Shown piece by piece: positions 1 through 6,319 of a stretch of 27,615 nt of DNA (positions are counted from its first letter, which is position 1; each line of letters begins with the position of its first letter). Position numbers and translations under genes: made by a program. This stretch comes from a virus. The DNA lies in the IMG/VR virus record IMGVR_UViG_3300042905_000279, positions 1 to 27,615 of that record, one strand, 5' to 3'. A model generated the notes under the pieces. The model was not told where the DNA came from, searched no databases, and saw only the letters and a program-made list of their open reading frames with translations.

Positions 1-147
1 ATGACAACAAATGAAGTGAATCAATTGCCCTGGTCGCTAACCTGTGACATTGCCTGTCGCGCAATGTTGCTAAACATTACCTTTGAGCAAGCAGTTCAAA
101 TTGCTATCCGTCAATACTTAGAAGTTACAAAAGGGGAAACCAAATGA
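1..147 (+). CDS. small hypothetical protein (48 aa), possibly 5'-truncated
   Basis: An open frame runs from the first base of the window to a TGA at 145-147. It has an ATG at position 1, but an upstream start outside the window cannot be excluded. The C-terminal half is amphipathic and helical, with CDIACRAMLLNITFEQAV followed by a basic IRQYLE segment. No known domain was recognised. The stop overlaps the ATG of the exonuclease gene in an ATGA, and AAAGGGGAAA just upstream serves as that gene's ribosome site, so the two are probably translationally coupled in the same early operon. Its role is unknown; its position suggests a small accessory protein of the recombination module. Confidence 0.6.
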   Translation: MTTNEVNQLPWSLTCDIACRAMLLNITFEQAVQIAIRQYLEVTKGETK

Positions 148-1049
148 CAAGTCCTAATGAATCTGATTTCGCGCCAGAAGTTCGGCGCTCTGCCTGGTGG
201 TCGGGTGACAGCCGCAAAGCCGCCAATGGTCGCGCTGCTGACGTGATCCTAGAAAAGCTAGGTAAAAAGGAAGCGCCTGATCTGAGCAACATTGAAGCTG
301 TCCAGATGGGCAAAGTAATGGAACCTACCATTGCCAGACTATTCCAAGACAAGCACAAGATCGAACTCAAGGACGCTGACTATGCACTGTCACATCAAGA
401 TGAACCGTGGCTACGCTCTCACTTTGATTACATCTCAGCAGATGGACGCATACTCGTTGAATGCAAAAATTACAACGCTGGCGTGCTGTCTAAGTTCGAC
501 GAAGAAACAGGTGTGGTTCCTGCTGCTGATATGGCACAACTCATCCATGAAGCTGCCGTACATAACGTCAGCGAGATATACCTTGCAGTCCTGTTTGGTG
601 GGCAAGCATTCCGCACCTATCACTTCACCATTACTGACGAACAAAAAGAAAGCCTGATCAAGCAAATGGCAAAACTTTGGGGCATGGTAGCCACCAATAC
701 CCTGCCAGAACCTGACAGCCTGGACAGCGTAAAGCTTATCTATCCTGAGTCAACAGAAGCCACCATCGTCGCGTCTGGCGCTGTCGAGAAAGCCTGTGAA
801 GCACTCAAGGCATACAAGGCAAAGATCAAAGAGTTGGAAGATCAGAGCGAGGCGCTCGAGGTCGCTATCAGGGGCTACATGACAGATAGGTCAACCCTGA
901 CAGACTTAGGCGGCAGGACATTAGCAACTTGGCGCACCGCTAAAGCAAGCAGCAAGTTTGACGCAAAGCTATTCCAGCAAGCTATGCCAGATATTTACAA
1001 CAAGTTTGTCGTAGAAACCCCAGGCTCACGCCGATTCCTACTTAAATAA
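144..1049 (+). CDS. YqaJ/lambda-type exonuclease
   Basis: Predicted phage 5'-3' exonuclease of the PD-(D/E)XK superfamily (YqaJ/lambda exonuclease type), which resects double-stranded ends so that an annealing protein can load. Visible motifs are MGKVMEPTIARLF around residues 55-67 (conserved Glu60), HFDYI with Asp95, LVECKNYN with the E106-x-K108 catalytic pair, and DMAQLIHEAAV with Gln132, matching the family's downstream Gln motif. Residues about 210-301 form an extra helical and basic C-terminal part, as in other phage YqaJ nucleases of about 300 aa. The ATG at 144 overlaps the previous stop and follows a purine-rich ribosome site. The RecT-like gene two positions downstream supports a two-component recombination system. 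The family is fairly certain; the in vivo role is inferred. Confidence 0.88.
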   Translation: MTSPNESDFAPEVRRSAWWSGDSRKAANGRAADVILEKLGKKEAPDLSNIEAVQMGKVMEPTIARLFQDKHKIELKDADYALSHQDEPWLRSHFDYISADGRILVECKNYNAGVLSKFDEETGVVPAADMAQLIHEAAVHNVSEIYLAVLFGGQAFRTYHFTITDEQKESLIKQMAKLWGMVATNTLPEPDSLDSVKLIYPESTEATIVASGAVEKACEALKAYKAKIKELEDQSEALEVAIRGYMTDRSTLTDLGGRTLATWRTAKASSKFDAKLFQQAMPDIYNKFVVETPGSRRFLLK

Positions 1050-1058
1050 GGAGATGAG

Positions 1059-1373
1059 ATGGATGACATAGAAAAAATGCGTAAAGAACTACATGAAAAG
1101 TACGCAAAACAAACAAGGGAAATGAACGAGCGACTTGCCAACAAAACCATCAAACAATTTCAAGAAGCTGTGATTGGTCTAAAAAGACTGATGATTATGT
1201 GGGGTGACATTGATTTGTCTGATTGGAAAGAAAAAATTTTAGATGGCGTGATAGCCGAAAGCGATTTCGATGTTGCTCGATCTTTCACAATCATGTTGCA
1301 GATTTTAGAAGTAGATATGGAAATGTTTATTGATGCTTATGGTGGAGATACTGAGGAGATGAGAAATGAGTAA
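1059..1373 (+). CDS. hypothetical charged helical protein (104 aa)
   Basis: No family was recognised. The first 35 residues are strongly charged and helical (EKMRKELHEKYAKQTREMNERL), suggesting a coiled coil. The rest mixes hydrophobic helix (AVIGLKRLMIMW) with an acidic C-terminus ending GGDTEEMRNE. The start follows AAGGAG in good position, and the stop overlaps the next gene's ATG by 8 nt. It lies between the exonuclease and the annealing protein, so a small partner or regulator of recombination is possible, but nothing in the sequence proves this. Confidence 0.7.
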   Translation: MDDIEKMRKELHEKYAKQTREMNERLANKTIKQFQEAVIGLKRLMIMWGDIDLSDWKEKILDGVIAESDFDVARSFTIMLQILEVDMEMFIDAYGGDTEEMRNE

Positions 1374-2175
1374 CTTAGTACCAGTTCAAGACATAGAGCG
1401 CATGGCGTTAGCTGTGGCTAAGTCCGGTCTATTTGGTGTCAAGACCGCAGACGAAGCTATGGCACTAATGCTGATAGCGCAGGCAGAGGGTCAGCACCCT
1501 GCAATAGCTGCGCGTGACTATCACATCATTCAGGGCAGACCAGCACTCAAAGCTGACGCAATGCTGGCAAGGTTTCAAGGCGCTGGTGGAAAAGTGCAAT
1601 GGGAGGATTACACAGATGAGCGAGTTTCTGGAGTTTTTAGTCATCCTTCTGGTGGCAGCATCACTGTTACTTGGACTATTGATCAGGCAAAACATATTGG
1701 ATTGGTTAAGCCTAGTTCGGGATGGCATAAGTATCCTCGCGCAATGCTTAGATCGCGCTGCATCTCAGAAGGAATCAGAGCAGTGTATCCAGGCTGTGTG
1801 GTTGGAACCTATAGCGTCGAAGAAGTCCAAGACTTTGACGATAAACCGGCAAAGACTGCTGCACCAGAGATCAAAGACATGGGCGCGGCAGACATCGTTG
1901 ACGAGATTAAGTCAGCTAAGGCCGTAGGTGAATCTTTTTTGCCTCTGTACATTCCAGGTCAAGAGGAACCATACGATACAGCGGTGAGTTTAGAAGATTG
2001 GGAGAGTATCTTTTACCAAATGATTTCAAAGGTCAAAAACGGAAAGCTTGATGACAAGCAAAAGCTGGAGAAGCTAAAAGCTTTCAAACAATCCAATCAG
2101 CAGGTTATTGAAACAATGACACCGACAGCACGGACTAAAGTTTTAGCAGCGGTAAATACACTGGAGGCAGCATGA
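1366..2175 (+). CDS. RecT/Bet-like single-strand annealing protein
   Basis: Probably a single-strand annealing protein of the RecT/Redbeta superfamily, pairing ssDNA made by the upstream exonuclease with complementary strands. The N-terminal 155 residues carry the pattern familiar from phage RecT-like proteins: a helix with AEGQHPAIAARDYHIIQGRP (about 40-59), then LKADAMLARFQ, a beta region with VTWTIDQAKHIGLV, and PRAMLRSRCISEGIRAVYPG (about 124-143), the last resembling the RecT signature in which Arg-rich helices precede a 'VxP'. Residues 160-269 are a less conserved linker and helical tail. The ATG lies within the previous gene's end, with GAGGAGATGAG as ribosome site. The pairing with a YqaJ exonuclease strengthens the call. 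An exact subfamily cannot be assigned by eye. Confidence 0.7.
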   Translation: MSNLVPVQDIERMALAVAKSGLFGVKTADEAMALMLIAQAEGQHPAIAARDYHIIQGRPALKADAMLARFQGAGGKVQWEDYTDERVSGVFSHPSGGSITVTWTIDQAKHIGLVKPSSGWHKYPRAMLRSRCISEGIRAVYPGCVVGTYSVEEVQDFDDKPAKTAAPEIKDMGAADIVDEIKSAKAVGESFLPLYIPGQEEPYDTAVSLEDWESIFYQMISKVKNGKLDDKQKLEKLKAFKQSNQQVIETMTPTARTKVLAAVNTLEAA

Positions 2176-2474
2176 AACAGCATCAATCAGAACCAGGCAA
2201 GGGCGTACTCTTTCAGAACGATAAGAAAGCGCCAGGTAGCGCACAGCCTGACTACAAGGGCGTGATCACTGTGGACAGAGATTTCAAAGCAGGTGAGCAA
2301 ATCAAGATCGCCGCTTGGAAGAAAGCTACCAGAATCGGTGAACTGATCAGCCTAGCCCAGGACAACTGGACACCCGATCCTAATTACCGCAAGCCACCAA
2401 TGGAAGCGCCAGCGCCGACATTGAAGAAGCCTAGAGAGTATGACCCATTCAAGGACGATGAAGTACCGTTCTGA
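2172..2474 (+). CDS. small protein with SSB-like acidic C-terminal tip
   Basis: A 100-aa protein of unknown family. Residues 10-65 look beta-rich (KGVLFQNDKKAPGSAQPDYK, then a run with VITVDRDF and KIAAWKKAT), reminiscent of DUF736-like phage proteins. A Pro-rich linker follows, then the C-terminal tip DPFKDDEVPF. That tip closely resembles the bacterial SSB tail (E. coli DDDIPF), which recruits recombination and repair proteins. The start codon shares ATGA with the RecT-like gene's stop, and the stop shares TGATG with the nuclease gene. Inference: an ssDNA-binding accessory, or a protein that binds the host SSB partner network. It is too short to be a full canonical SSB, which is usually about 140-180 aa. 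Confidence 0.65.
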   Translation: MKQHQSEPGKGVLFQNDKKAPGSAQPDYKGVITVDRDFKAGEQIKIAAWKKATRIGELISLAQDNWTPDPNYRKPPMEAPAPTLKKPREYDPFKDDEVPF

Positions 2475-2794
2475 TGGCTTCCTCTAAAACACCAACCCAA
2501 CGCAGTCTTGAGTATCTGCGAGATCAAGGCTACTTCTGCGCGATAGTCGAGAAGTGGAATCCTTGGTCAAAGATACGTCAAGACCTTTGGGGATGGTGCG
2601 ACATCCTGGCTATTCGCAAAAACGAAGTCTTAGCCGTTCAAGTGACTAGCACAGGTGTCGCAGAGAGGATCAAGAAGATTCAAGAATCACCCACGATTGC
2701 GCTAGTCAGAGATGCCGGTATTCGAGTTGAAGTTCACGGCTGGCGCAAGAATGTTAAAGGCAGATACGTTTTGAGAGTGGAGGATATTTCATGA
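2474..2794 (+). CDS. PD-(D/E)XK-like phage nuclease (VRR-NUC/resolvase-like)
   Basis: A small (106 aa) protein with the core pattern of a PD-(D/E)XK nuclease: an N-terminal helix TQRSLEYLRDQGY with Glu13, then KIRQDLWGWCDILAI with Asp43, and the beta strand EVLAVQVTSTG. Where catalytic E-x-K is expected there is Gln56-Val-Thr58, a variant I recall from a common phage family. The C-terminal half has basic helices and strands (AERIKKIQESP, RVEVHGWRKN). Such proteins are usually annotated as VRR-NUC or Holliday-junction-resolvase-like. Position after the exonuclease and annealing genes fits branch cleavage in recombination. Whether it remains active without a canonical Lys is uncertain. Confidence 0.6.
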   Translation: MASSKTPTQRSLEYLRDQGYFCAIVEKWNPWSKIRQDLWGWCDILAIRKNEVLAVQVTSTGVAERIKKIQESPTIALVRDAGIRVEVHGWRKNVKGRYVLRVEDIS

Positions 2795-2997
2795 ACGCAG
2801 CGAACCTAACTAAGTCTGATCGCTTGCAGCGTGTGTTTAAGCTGCTGTCAGGCGGTGGTGAGTTTACTACCCTAGAGATCATCCAGAGGGCAGGTGTTTG
2901 TGCAGTCAATAGCATCATCTCGGAGTTGCGGCAGAACGGTTATCAGATCGACTGTCAGCGGCGTAATGACAAGTGGTTTTATAGGATGACAATATGA
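2791..2997 (+). CDS. small winged-helix DNA-binding protein
   Basis: A 68-aa protein with a winged-helix pattern: SDRLQRVFKLLSGG (helix 1), a short turn, FTTLEIIQRAGV (helix 2), CAVNSIISELRQNGY (recognition helix), then a beta-wing QIDCQRRNDKWFYRM. Small helix-turn-helix proteins of this form are frequent in phage early regions and usually act as regulators or DNA-binding accessories. Both ends overlap neighbouring genes in ATGA arrangements, so it is read as part of the same message. The DNA target is unknown. Confidence 0.65.
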   Translation: MNAANLTKSDRLQRVFKLLSGGGEFTTLEIIQRAGVCAVNSIISELRQNGYQIDCQRRNDKWFYRMTI

Positions 2998-3728
2998 AAG
3001 TATTTATCGCAACACCAATGTACGGTGGTCAGTGTTTCGGCTTCTATGCTCAGTCTTTATTGCAACTAAACAACATGATGCGTGACAAAGAGATCACCAC
3101 CATGATGTCCTTCATGTTCAACGAAAGCCTGATCACCAGAGGACGTAACGCATTGGTTCACCAGTTCCTAAAGACTGACTGCACTCACTTGTTCTTTATT
3201 GACGCTGACATACGCTTCAATCCTGGTGATGTATTCCCTATGCTAGACGCTGACAAAGACATTATCTGTGGCATCTATCCTAAGAAAGAAATCAACTGGT
3301 ATGGCGTTTCTAAGGCGGTAGACGCTGGTGTGTCACCTGATGAGTTGAAGTGGCACACAGGCAGCTTTGTGGTCAACCTGGTGGGCTACTCAGGCGAGGT
3401 AACAGTTCCGGTCAATGAACCTGTAGAGATTTGGAATGGCGGCACAGGCTTCATGATCATCAAGCGGGAGGTTTTCGAGAAGCTGGCAGACCAAGTACCA
3501 ACCTACACCAACGATGTCACAGACTTGGCTGGCAACATCAAGGCTGATGAGATCAAGGAGTTCTTTGCTACCAGCATTGAACCAGGCACAAATCGCTTAC
3601 TGTCAGAGGATTACCACTTCTGCCGTATCTGGCGGGAAGCTGGCGGTCAAGTTCATGCAGCACCCTGGGCGCACCTAGCGCACGTTGGAACCTATGTATT
3701 TGAAGGCGCTCTGACGCCAGCACCATAA
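2994..3728 (+). CDS. glycosyltransferase, GT-A/family 2-like
   Basis: A 244-aa predicted nucleotide-sugar glycosyltransferase of the GT-A fold. The N-terminus MKVFIATPMYGG matches the first strand of phage family-2-like enzymes. ITRGRNALVHQFL (about 47-59) is the conserved basic helix, and THLFFIDADIRFNP places the metal/nucleotide-binding D70-A-D72 motif. CGIYPKKEINW follows the usual 'Y-P-K' strand. A conserved GGTGFMIIKREVFEKL segment and a His-rich C-terminal end (HAAPWAHLAHVGTY) complete the pattern. The length is typical of phage members. The acceptor could be phage DNA bases, a virion protein or host surface sugar; the early operon location slightly favours DNA or host modification. 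The start shares ATGA with the previous stop. Confidence 0.78.
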   Translation: MKVFIATPMYGGQCFGFYAQSLLQLNNMMRDKEITTMMSFMFNESLITRGRNALVHQFLKTDCTHLFFIDADIRFNPGDVFPMLDADKDIICGIYPKKEINWYGVSKAVDAGVSPDELKWHTGSFVVNLVGYSGEVTVPVNEPVEIWNGGTGFMIIKREVFEKLADQVPTYTNDVTDLAGNIKADEIKEFFATSIEPGTNRLLSEDYHFCRIWREAGGQVHAAPWAHLAHVGTYVFEGALTPAP

Positions 3729-3737
3729 GGAGAGATC

Positions 3738-3977
3738 ATGTCAGAAGAAATAAAAGACAATCAGCCTAACGACATCTTTGATGCTATCAGGCGCGAGTTC
3801 AGGATGAAGAATGATCGTGAACTGTCTGAGTTCTTAGAGATCACGCCATCCGTATTAAGCAGGCTACGGCATGGCAAGATGACATTTACGCCAACTTATC
3901 TGCTGGCGGTGCATGATGCGACAGATTGGAGTCTGGAAAAGATTAGGGGCTACTTACCTAGTAGCGCAGCCGAGTGA
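3738..3977 (+). CDS. Cro/CI-like helix-turn-helix regulator
   Basis: A 79-aa protein with one helix-turn-helix: NDRELSEFLEITPSVLSRLRHGK (about residues 25-47), in which ITPSVLSRLRHG is the turn and recognition helix. The C-terminus TPTYLLAVHDATDWSLEKIRGYL is the helical tail seen in short HTH proteins common in Burkholderiales and their phages. AAGGAG lies just before the ATG. As the last sizeable + strand gene it may control the early operon or the switch to late genes, but no operator repeats were found nearby. The HTH assignment is good; the regulatory role is inferred. Confidence 0.78.
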   Translation: MSEEIKDNQPNDIFDAIRREFRMKNDRELSEFLEITPSVLSRLRHGKMTFTPTYLLAVHDATDWSLEKIRGYLPSSAAE

Positions 3978-4069
3978 GCATCCTGTTTGTTGCAGGAATG
4001 CTGGTCGGGATCGGATTAACGATCCTTACCTTTTTGTTTCTCTTTTGGCTGTTTTTGCTGACTTCTTAA
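3974..4069 (+). CDS. possible tiny membrane protein (31 aa, GTG start)
   Basis: A 31-codon frame opens with GTG at 3974, sharing GTGA with the HTH gene's stop, and ends TAA at 4067-4069. It would encode one hydrophobic helix (GMLVGIGLTILTF followed by LFLFWLFLLTS). The coupled start favours a real gene. Against this, its 3' half overlaps the antisense 51-aa Lys-rich gene, and the reverse complement of Lys codons reads as Leu/Phe, so part of the hydrophobicity may be a by-product. The first 17 residues lie outside that overlap and are still hydrophobic. Confidence 0.38.
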   Translation: MSILFVAGMLVGIGLTILTFLFLFWLFLLTS

Positions 4070-4181
4070 AGTCTGCTGCGGTGGGAGCGCCCTTGCTACC
4101 AGGCGCTCTCATCCTCTCACCACTGCCTGCCTTGATCCTTGCTCTCTTGGCATTGATGTTTGCGTAGAGTCCGTCTTTCAT
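4026..4181 (-). CDS. conserved small basic phage protein (51 aa)
   Basis: Encodes a Lys/Arg-rich protein beginning MKDGLYANINAKRARI, followed by AGSGERMRAPGSKGAPTAAD and a FKKSAKTAKR tail. This pattern (GLYANI-AKR-I-AGSGE-MR-PGSKGAPT) is one I recognise from many aquatic phage genomes, where the protein has no known function. The ATG at 4181 overlaps the methyltransferase stop in ATGA, so it is the last gene of the late operon. Its 3' end overlaps the + strand 31-codon frame antisense by 44 nt. Being short and basic, it could bind nucleic acid, but that is only a guess. Confidence 0.8.
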   Translation of the reverse strand: MKDGLYANINAKRARIKAGSGERMRAPGSKGAPTAADFKKSAKTAKRETKR

Positions 4182-4690
4182 TTGACACCCCAAAAGTAAA
4201 GGTCGTGCGCCTGATCGTTAGTGGTAAAAGCATACTGTCGGAATTCTGACAGGTCAAACGCTTCTCGAAAGTCTTGCTCGGTTAGATTGCGGTAGTAGTC
4301 ACCGCAGAATGGCGCATCATGTGGACTGGTGCGGCGTGTGCCATGCTCTGCCCTGCCTGTGGTCGCGCAGCTAAAGAAGACCAGGCCGGATGACATCCTG
4401 ATCATATTGGCAAAGGTTTTCAGCCAAGCAGGATTATGCTCAAAGCACTCGCAACTAGCGACAACATCAAAACTGCCATCAGGATAGGCGAGGTCTTCTC
4501 CTCTAGCCACCACATCAACATCGGCTCCTGCGCCAAGATCAACGCCAACATAGATACATTGCTCAAAAAATGGACGTATTGATCCATTGATGTTTAGGCT
4601 ACCAACTTCCAGGACGTTCTTGCGAACAAAGTAATCAGGGAACTGTGACTTGAGGCTGGCAACGAATTCAATCTGTGCTGGATGGCTCAA
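4178..4690 (-). CDS. class I SAM-dependent methyltransferase (TTG start)
   Basis: A 170-aa predicted SAM methyltransferase. Motif I is VLEVGSLNINGS (about 26-37), the post-I acidic residue is in YVGVDLGAG (Asp51), and the motif IV region is FDVVASCECFEHN (about 74-86). This compact form is close to the Methyltransf_11/23 type used on small molecules, lipids or nucleic acid. No ATG fits the N-terminus. The chosen TTG at 4690 shares TTGA with the previous gene's stop, with GGGG a few bases upstream; in-frame TTG codons also occur at 4702 and 4696. The substrate cannot be read from the sequence. Being in the late operon next to lysis genes suggests it is non-essential cargo or a virion/host modification enzyme. 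Confidence 0.75.
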   Translation of the reverse strand: MSHPAQIEFVASLKSQFPDYFVRKNVLEVGSLNINGSIRPFFEQCIYVGVDLGAGADVDVVARGEDLAYPDGSFDVVASCECFEHNPAWLKTFANMIRMSSGLVFFSCATTGRAEHGTRRTSPHDAPFCGDYYRNLTEQDFREAFDLSEFRQYAFTTNDQAHDLYFWGVK

Positions 4691-4917
4691 CGACAACCCC
4701 AACGCTTTCTGGCTGCTTTGCCACGATCACCTGTCCAGTTCCGGCTACGGGCGCAGAAAGACTTGTGACGTGGGTTAGAGGTATCTTTGGTCGGGGCTTG
4801 TAGGTTGCTGCCGGTCTCGCGGTTGTACTTGGCTCTGCCTTTGGCAGTCAGTCCACCGCCAGCCTTAACTGACAGCTTCTCACCCCTACCTACCGACAGC
4901 TTTACGTTCTTAGACAA
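4687..4917 (-). CDS. conserved basic phage protein, DUF6321-like (TTG start)
   Basis: A 76-aa Lys/Arg/Gly-rich protein with SVKAGGGLTAKGRAKYNRET followed by GSNLQAP and a C-terminal KSFCARSRNW...RGKAARKRW. The 'GGGLT-GR-KYNR-TGSNL' block and 'KSFCAR' are hallmarks of a small phage family (DUF6321-like) of unknown function. The frame begins at TTG 4917 with GAGGAG about six bases upstream, overlapping the endolysin stop by 8 nt; no ATG is available near the conserved start. It is read from the late transcript between endolysin and methyltransferase. Confidence 0.72.
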   Translation of the reverse strand: MSKNVKLSVGRGEKLSVKAGGGLTAKGRAKYNRETGSNLQAPTKDTSNPRHKSFCARSRNWTGDRGKAARKRWGCR

Positions 4918-5329
4918 TTTTGGCTCCTCGCTGTAGTTGTGCCAATGTCACGCCACCTGTGTACTGGAAGTGCGGATATTCCTTAAACCGCTGCCAATCA
5001 CCCGCCCACTCTAATCCTGCTGCTTTACCTATTCTGCCAACGTCTTGCCAGATCGAGTTCTTGGCATCCCAAACAGGTTTTCCGTGTAGTAACGGAACGA
5101 CATCCACAGCACAACGGTAATTATGAAAAGACTGACCAGCCCGTGCATTCGTGACAATCCTCCCTGGTGCGGTTCTGCCTTGAGCGTACAGCGCTGCTTG
5201 GCTGAAGTTATCTCGGTAGGTGCTAGTGACAAGTAGTTCTATACCTTCTGCTTCACAATCAGCAATCATCTTCTCGACGCGCTCCCGAACCACTGGCAGC
5301 AGGTCTTCAATCTTACGGCTGTTAATCAC
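4910..5329 (-). CDS. endolysin: M15 family L-alanyl-D-glutamate/VanY-type peptidase
   Basis: A 139-aa zinc peptidase of the M15 (VanY/T5 endolysin) type that cuts peptidoglycan stem peptides during lysis. Visible active-site features are TSTYRD (Arg39), the zinc pair in SFHNYRCAVDVV (His69 and Asp76), and EYPHFQY with the third zinc ligand His120 and a nearby acidic residue Glu117. Length is normal for single-domain phage M15 endolysins. There is no signal peptide, so it depends on the holin encoded just upstream, with which it shares a GTGA stop/start; the start codon is GTG at 5329. Role in lysis is well supported by motif and context. Confidence 0.88.
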   Translation of the reverse strand: MINSRKIEDLLPVVRERVEKMIADCEAEGIELLVTSTYRDNFSQAALYAQGRTAPGRIVTNARAGQSFHNYRCAVDVVPLLHGKPVWDAKNSIWQDVGRIGKAAGLEWAGDWQRFKEYPHFQYTGGVTLAQLQRGAKIV

Positions 5330-5733
5330 TTTGCCGCCACTCCTTGAATCTTCTCAACAGTACGCAACGCACCCAGGCCAAGCATCCCCATCAATACCGG
5401 AAGCATCTCAGACAGGTCAGCAGGATTTAGGTTGATGTCATAGTGAGCAAACGCTGCAATCGTCTTGGCTACGCTTATCCCGATCCAGTTCCAGGCACAA
5501 GCAGCGCCACATATCCAGCCGATAAAAGGACGCCAGCCAGAAACAAAAACGGAAGCATTCGCAGCTTCCACTTTGTTTATTTCTAACTGCCCCATGATCT
5601 GCTGCAACTCACCAGACTGTTGCAACTTAAACAGTTCTAGCTTTGCGGCAGCAGCCTGGGTTGGATCAGGCCAAAGCCGGTCTATGACTTTGCTACCAAT
5701 GTTCAGTATGGCGCTGATCGGATCAAGCGACAT
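5326..5733 (-). CDS. holin of the 3TM family (GTA_holin_3TM-like)
   Basis: A 135-aa membrane protein matching the 3TM holin family. It has an amphipathic N-terminus (DPISAILNIGSKVIDRLWPD), a helical charged segment (AAAAKLELFKLQQ...EINKVEAA), then the signature SVFVSGWRPFIGWICGAACA (about 61-80) continuing into a second hydrophobic part, and LPVLMGMLGLGALRTVEK (about 111-128). The 'F-SGWRPFIGW' block is characteristic of this family. It would form the inner-membrane lesion that releases the endolysin encoded immediately downstream (GTGA overlap). The upstream gene's stop precedes it directly. Confidence 0.85.
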   Translation of the reverse strand: MSLDPISAILNIGSKVIDRLWPDPTQAAAAKLELFKLQQSGELQQIMGQLEINKVEAANASVFVSGWRPFIGWICGAACAWNWIGISVAKTIAAFAHYDINLNPADLSEMLPVLMGMLGLGALRTVEKIQGVAAK

Positions 5734-6080
5734 TACAAACCCTCGCCTGGCGTGATGTACAGTTCCGCATTGTTATGAGGCGCAATGATGCGGACATAGA
5801 CCGTTTTGGTTGCGCTAACCTGCGGCCCTGTAAAAACCTTTTCACTGTATGGTGGGATGGCAACTACCGGAGCGCCATTGGCAGTGGGAATGCTTGCTGT
5901 GATATTTGCTGTTTGTCCATAGGCAACAAACACAGGATAGTCTTTACTTGTATTGAACACCAAGTATTGATTCACCGGACTAACAGCCGTTAAAGAAACC
6001 ACAGCCCCTTGAGTGTTCGCGGACGCAGCAACCGCCACCACGCAGTTGCCCATCGGCTGAAAGGCAATATTGTTAGCCAT
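5733..6080 (-). CDS. conserved small virion-type protein, paralogue of 15798-16127
   Basis: A 115-aa Ala/Val/Thr-rich, beta-strand-rich protein with no signal peptide. It aligns with the product of 15798-16127: NQYLVFN...VFVAYGQTA here against NQYRIIN...VFLGYGTTA there, and both end AxxYITPGxGL. Such proteins occur beside fibre or capsid genes in aquatic podoviruses and are plausibly small decoration or fibre-associated proteins, though the function is unknown. The ATG overlaps the stop of the preceding gene (TAATG). Its place next to the holin, away from the other structural genes, suggests a displaced duplicate. Confidence 0.65.
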   Translation of the reverse strand: MANNIAFQPMGNCVVAVAASANTQGAVVSLTAVSPVNQYLVFNTSKDYPVFVAYGQTANITASIPTANGAPVVAIPPYSEKVFTGPQVSATKTVYVRIIAPHNNAELYITPGEGL

Positions 6081-6319
6081 TAGTACACCTTCTTGCCGCC
6101 ACCTGAAGTCGGGCTTTGCTTGCTGTTGTCGCTACCACCGAAGTTAAAAGTGGAACGGAACCCACCCATAGGCACTTGACCTGGCTGCCAAGTCTGATAT
6201 CGTTCTGTCGTATCAGACGGTTTCTGAGGACGGATAGCTTTCGCGTATTTCTGGCTGTAGTTGAGTTCTTCAGCCCCAGGTACGCTACTCTTGAGCGTTA
6301 GGTCTTTCTTGTCGCGCAT
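6080..6319 (-). CDS. hypothetical Gly/Ser-rich protein (79 aa)
   Basis: No family recognised. The N-terminal half is charged (RDKKDLTLKSSVPGAEELNY), the centre basic (KAIRPQKPSDTTERYQTW), and the last 30 residues low-complexity Gly/Ser/Asn ending SGGGKKVY. It is predicted disordered and soluble. The ATG at 6319 has AAGGAA a few bases upstream; its first 35 nt overlap the 3' end of the membrane-protein gene in another frame. It is read in the late operon just before lysis genes. Confidence 0.6.
   Translation of the reverse strand: MRDKKDLTLKSSVPGAEELNYSQKYAKAIRPQKPSDTTERYQTWQPGQVPMGGFRSTFNFGGSDNSKQSPTSGGGKKVY

Noticed and set aside
4083-4110. GAGCGCC/GGCGCTC stem-loop as terminator between convergent operons
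   Set aside because: The stem is 7-9 bp with a 10-nt loop but no T-run follows on either strand, and it lies within the coding part of the 51-aa gene.
3913-4167. 84-aa + strand frame, with a hydrophobic end starting possibly at GTG 4081
   Set aside because: It is antisense to the recognisable 51-aa basic gene (4026-4181); its Leu-rich end is the reverse complement of Lys/Arg/Ala codons, and it has no good ribosome site.
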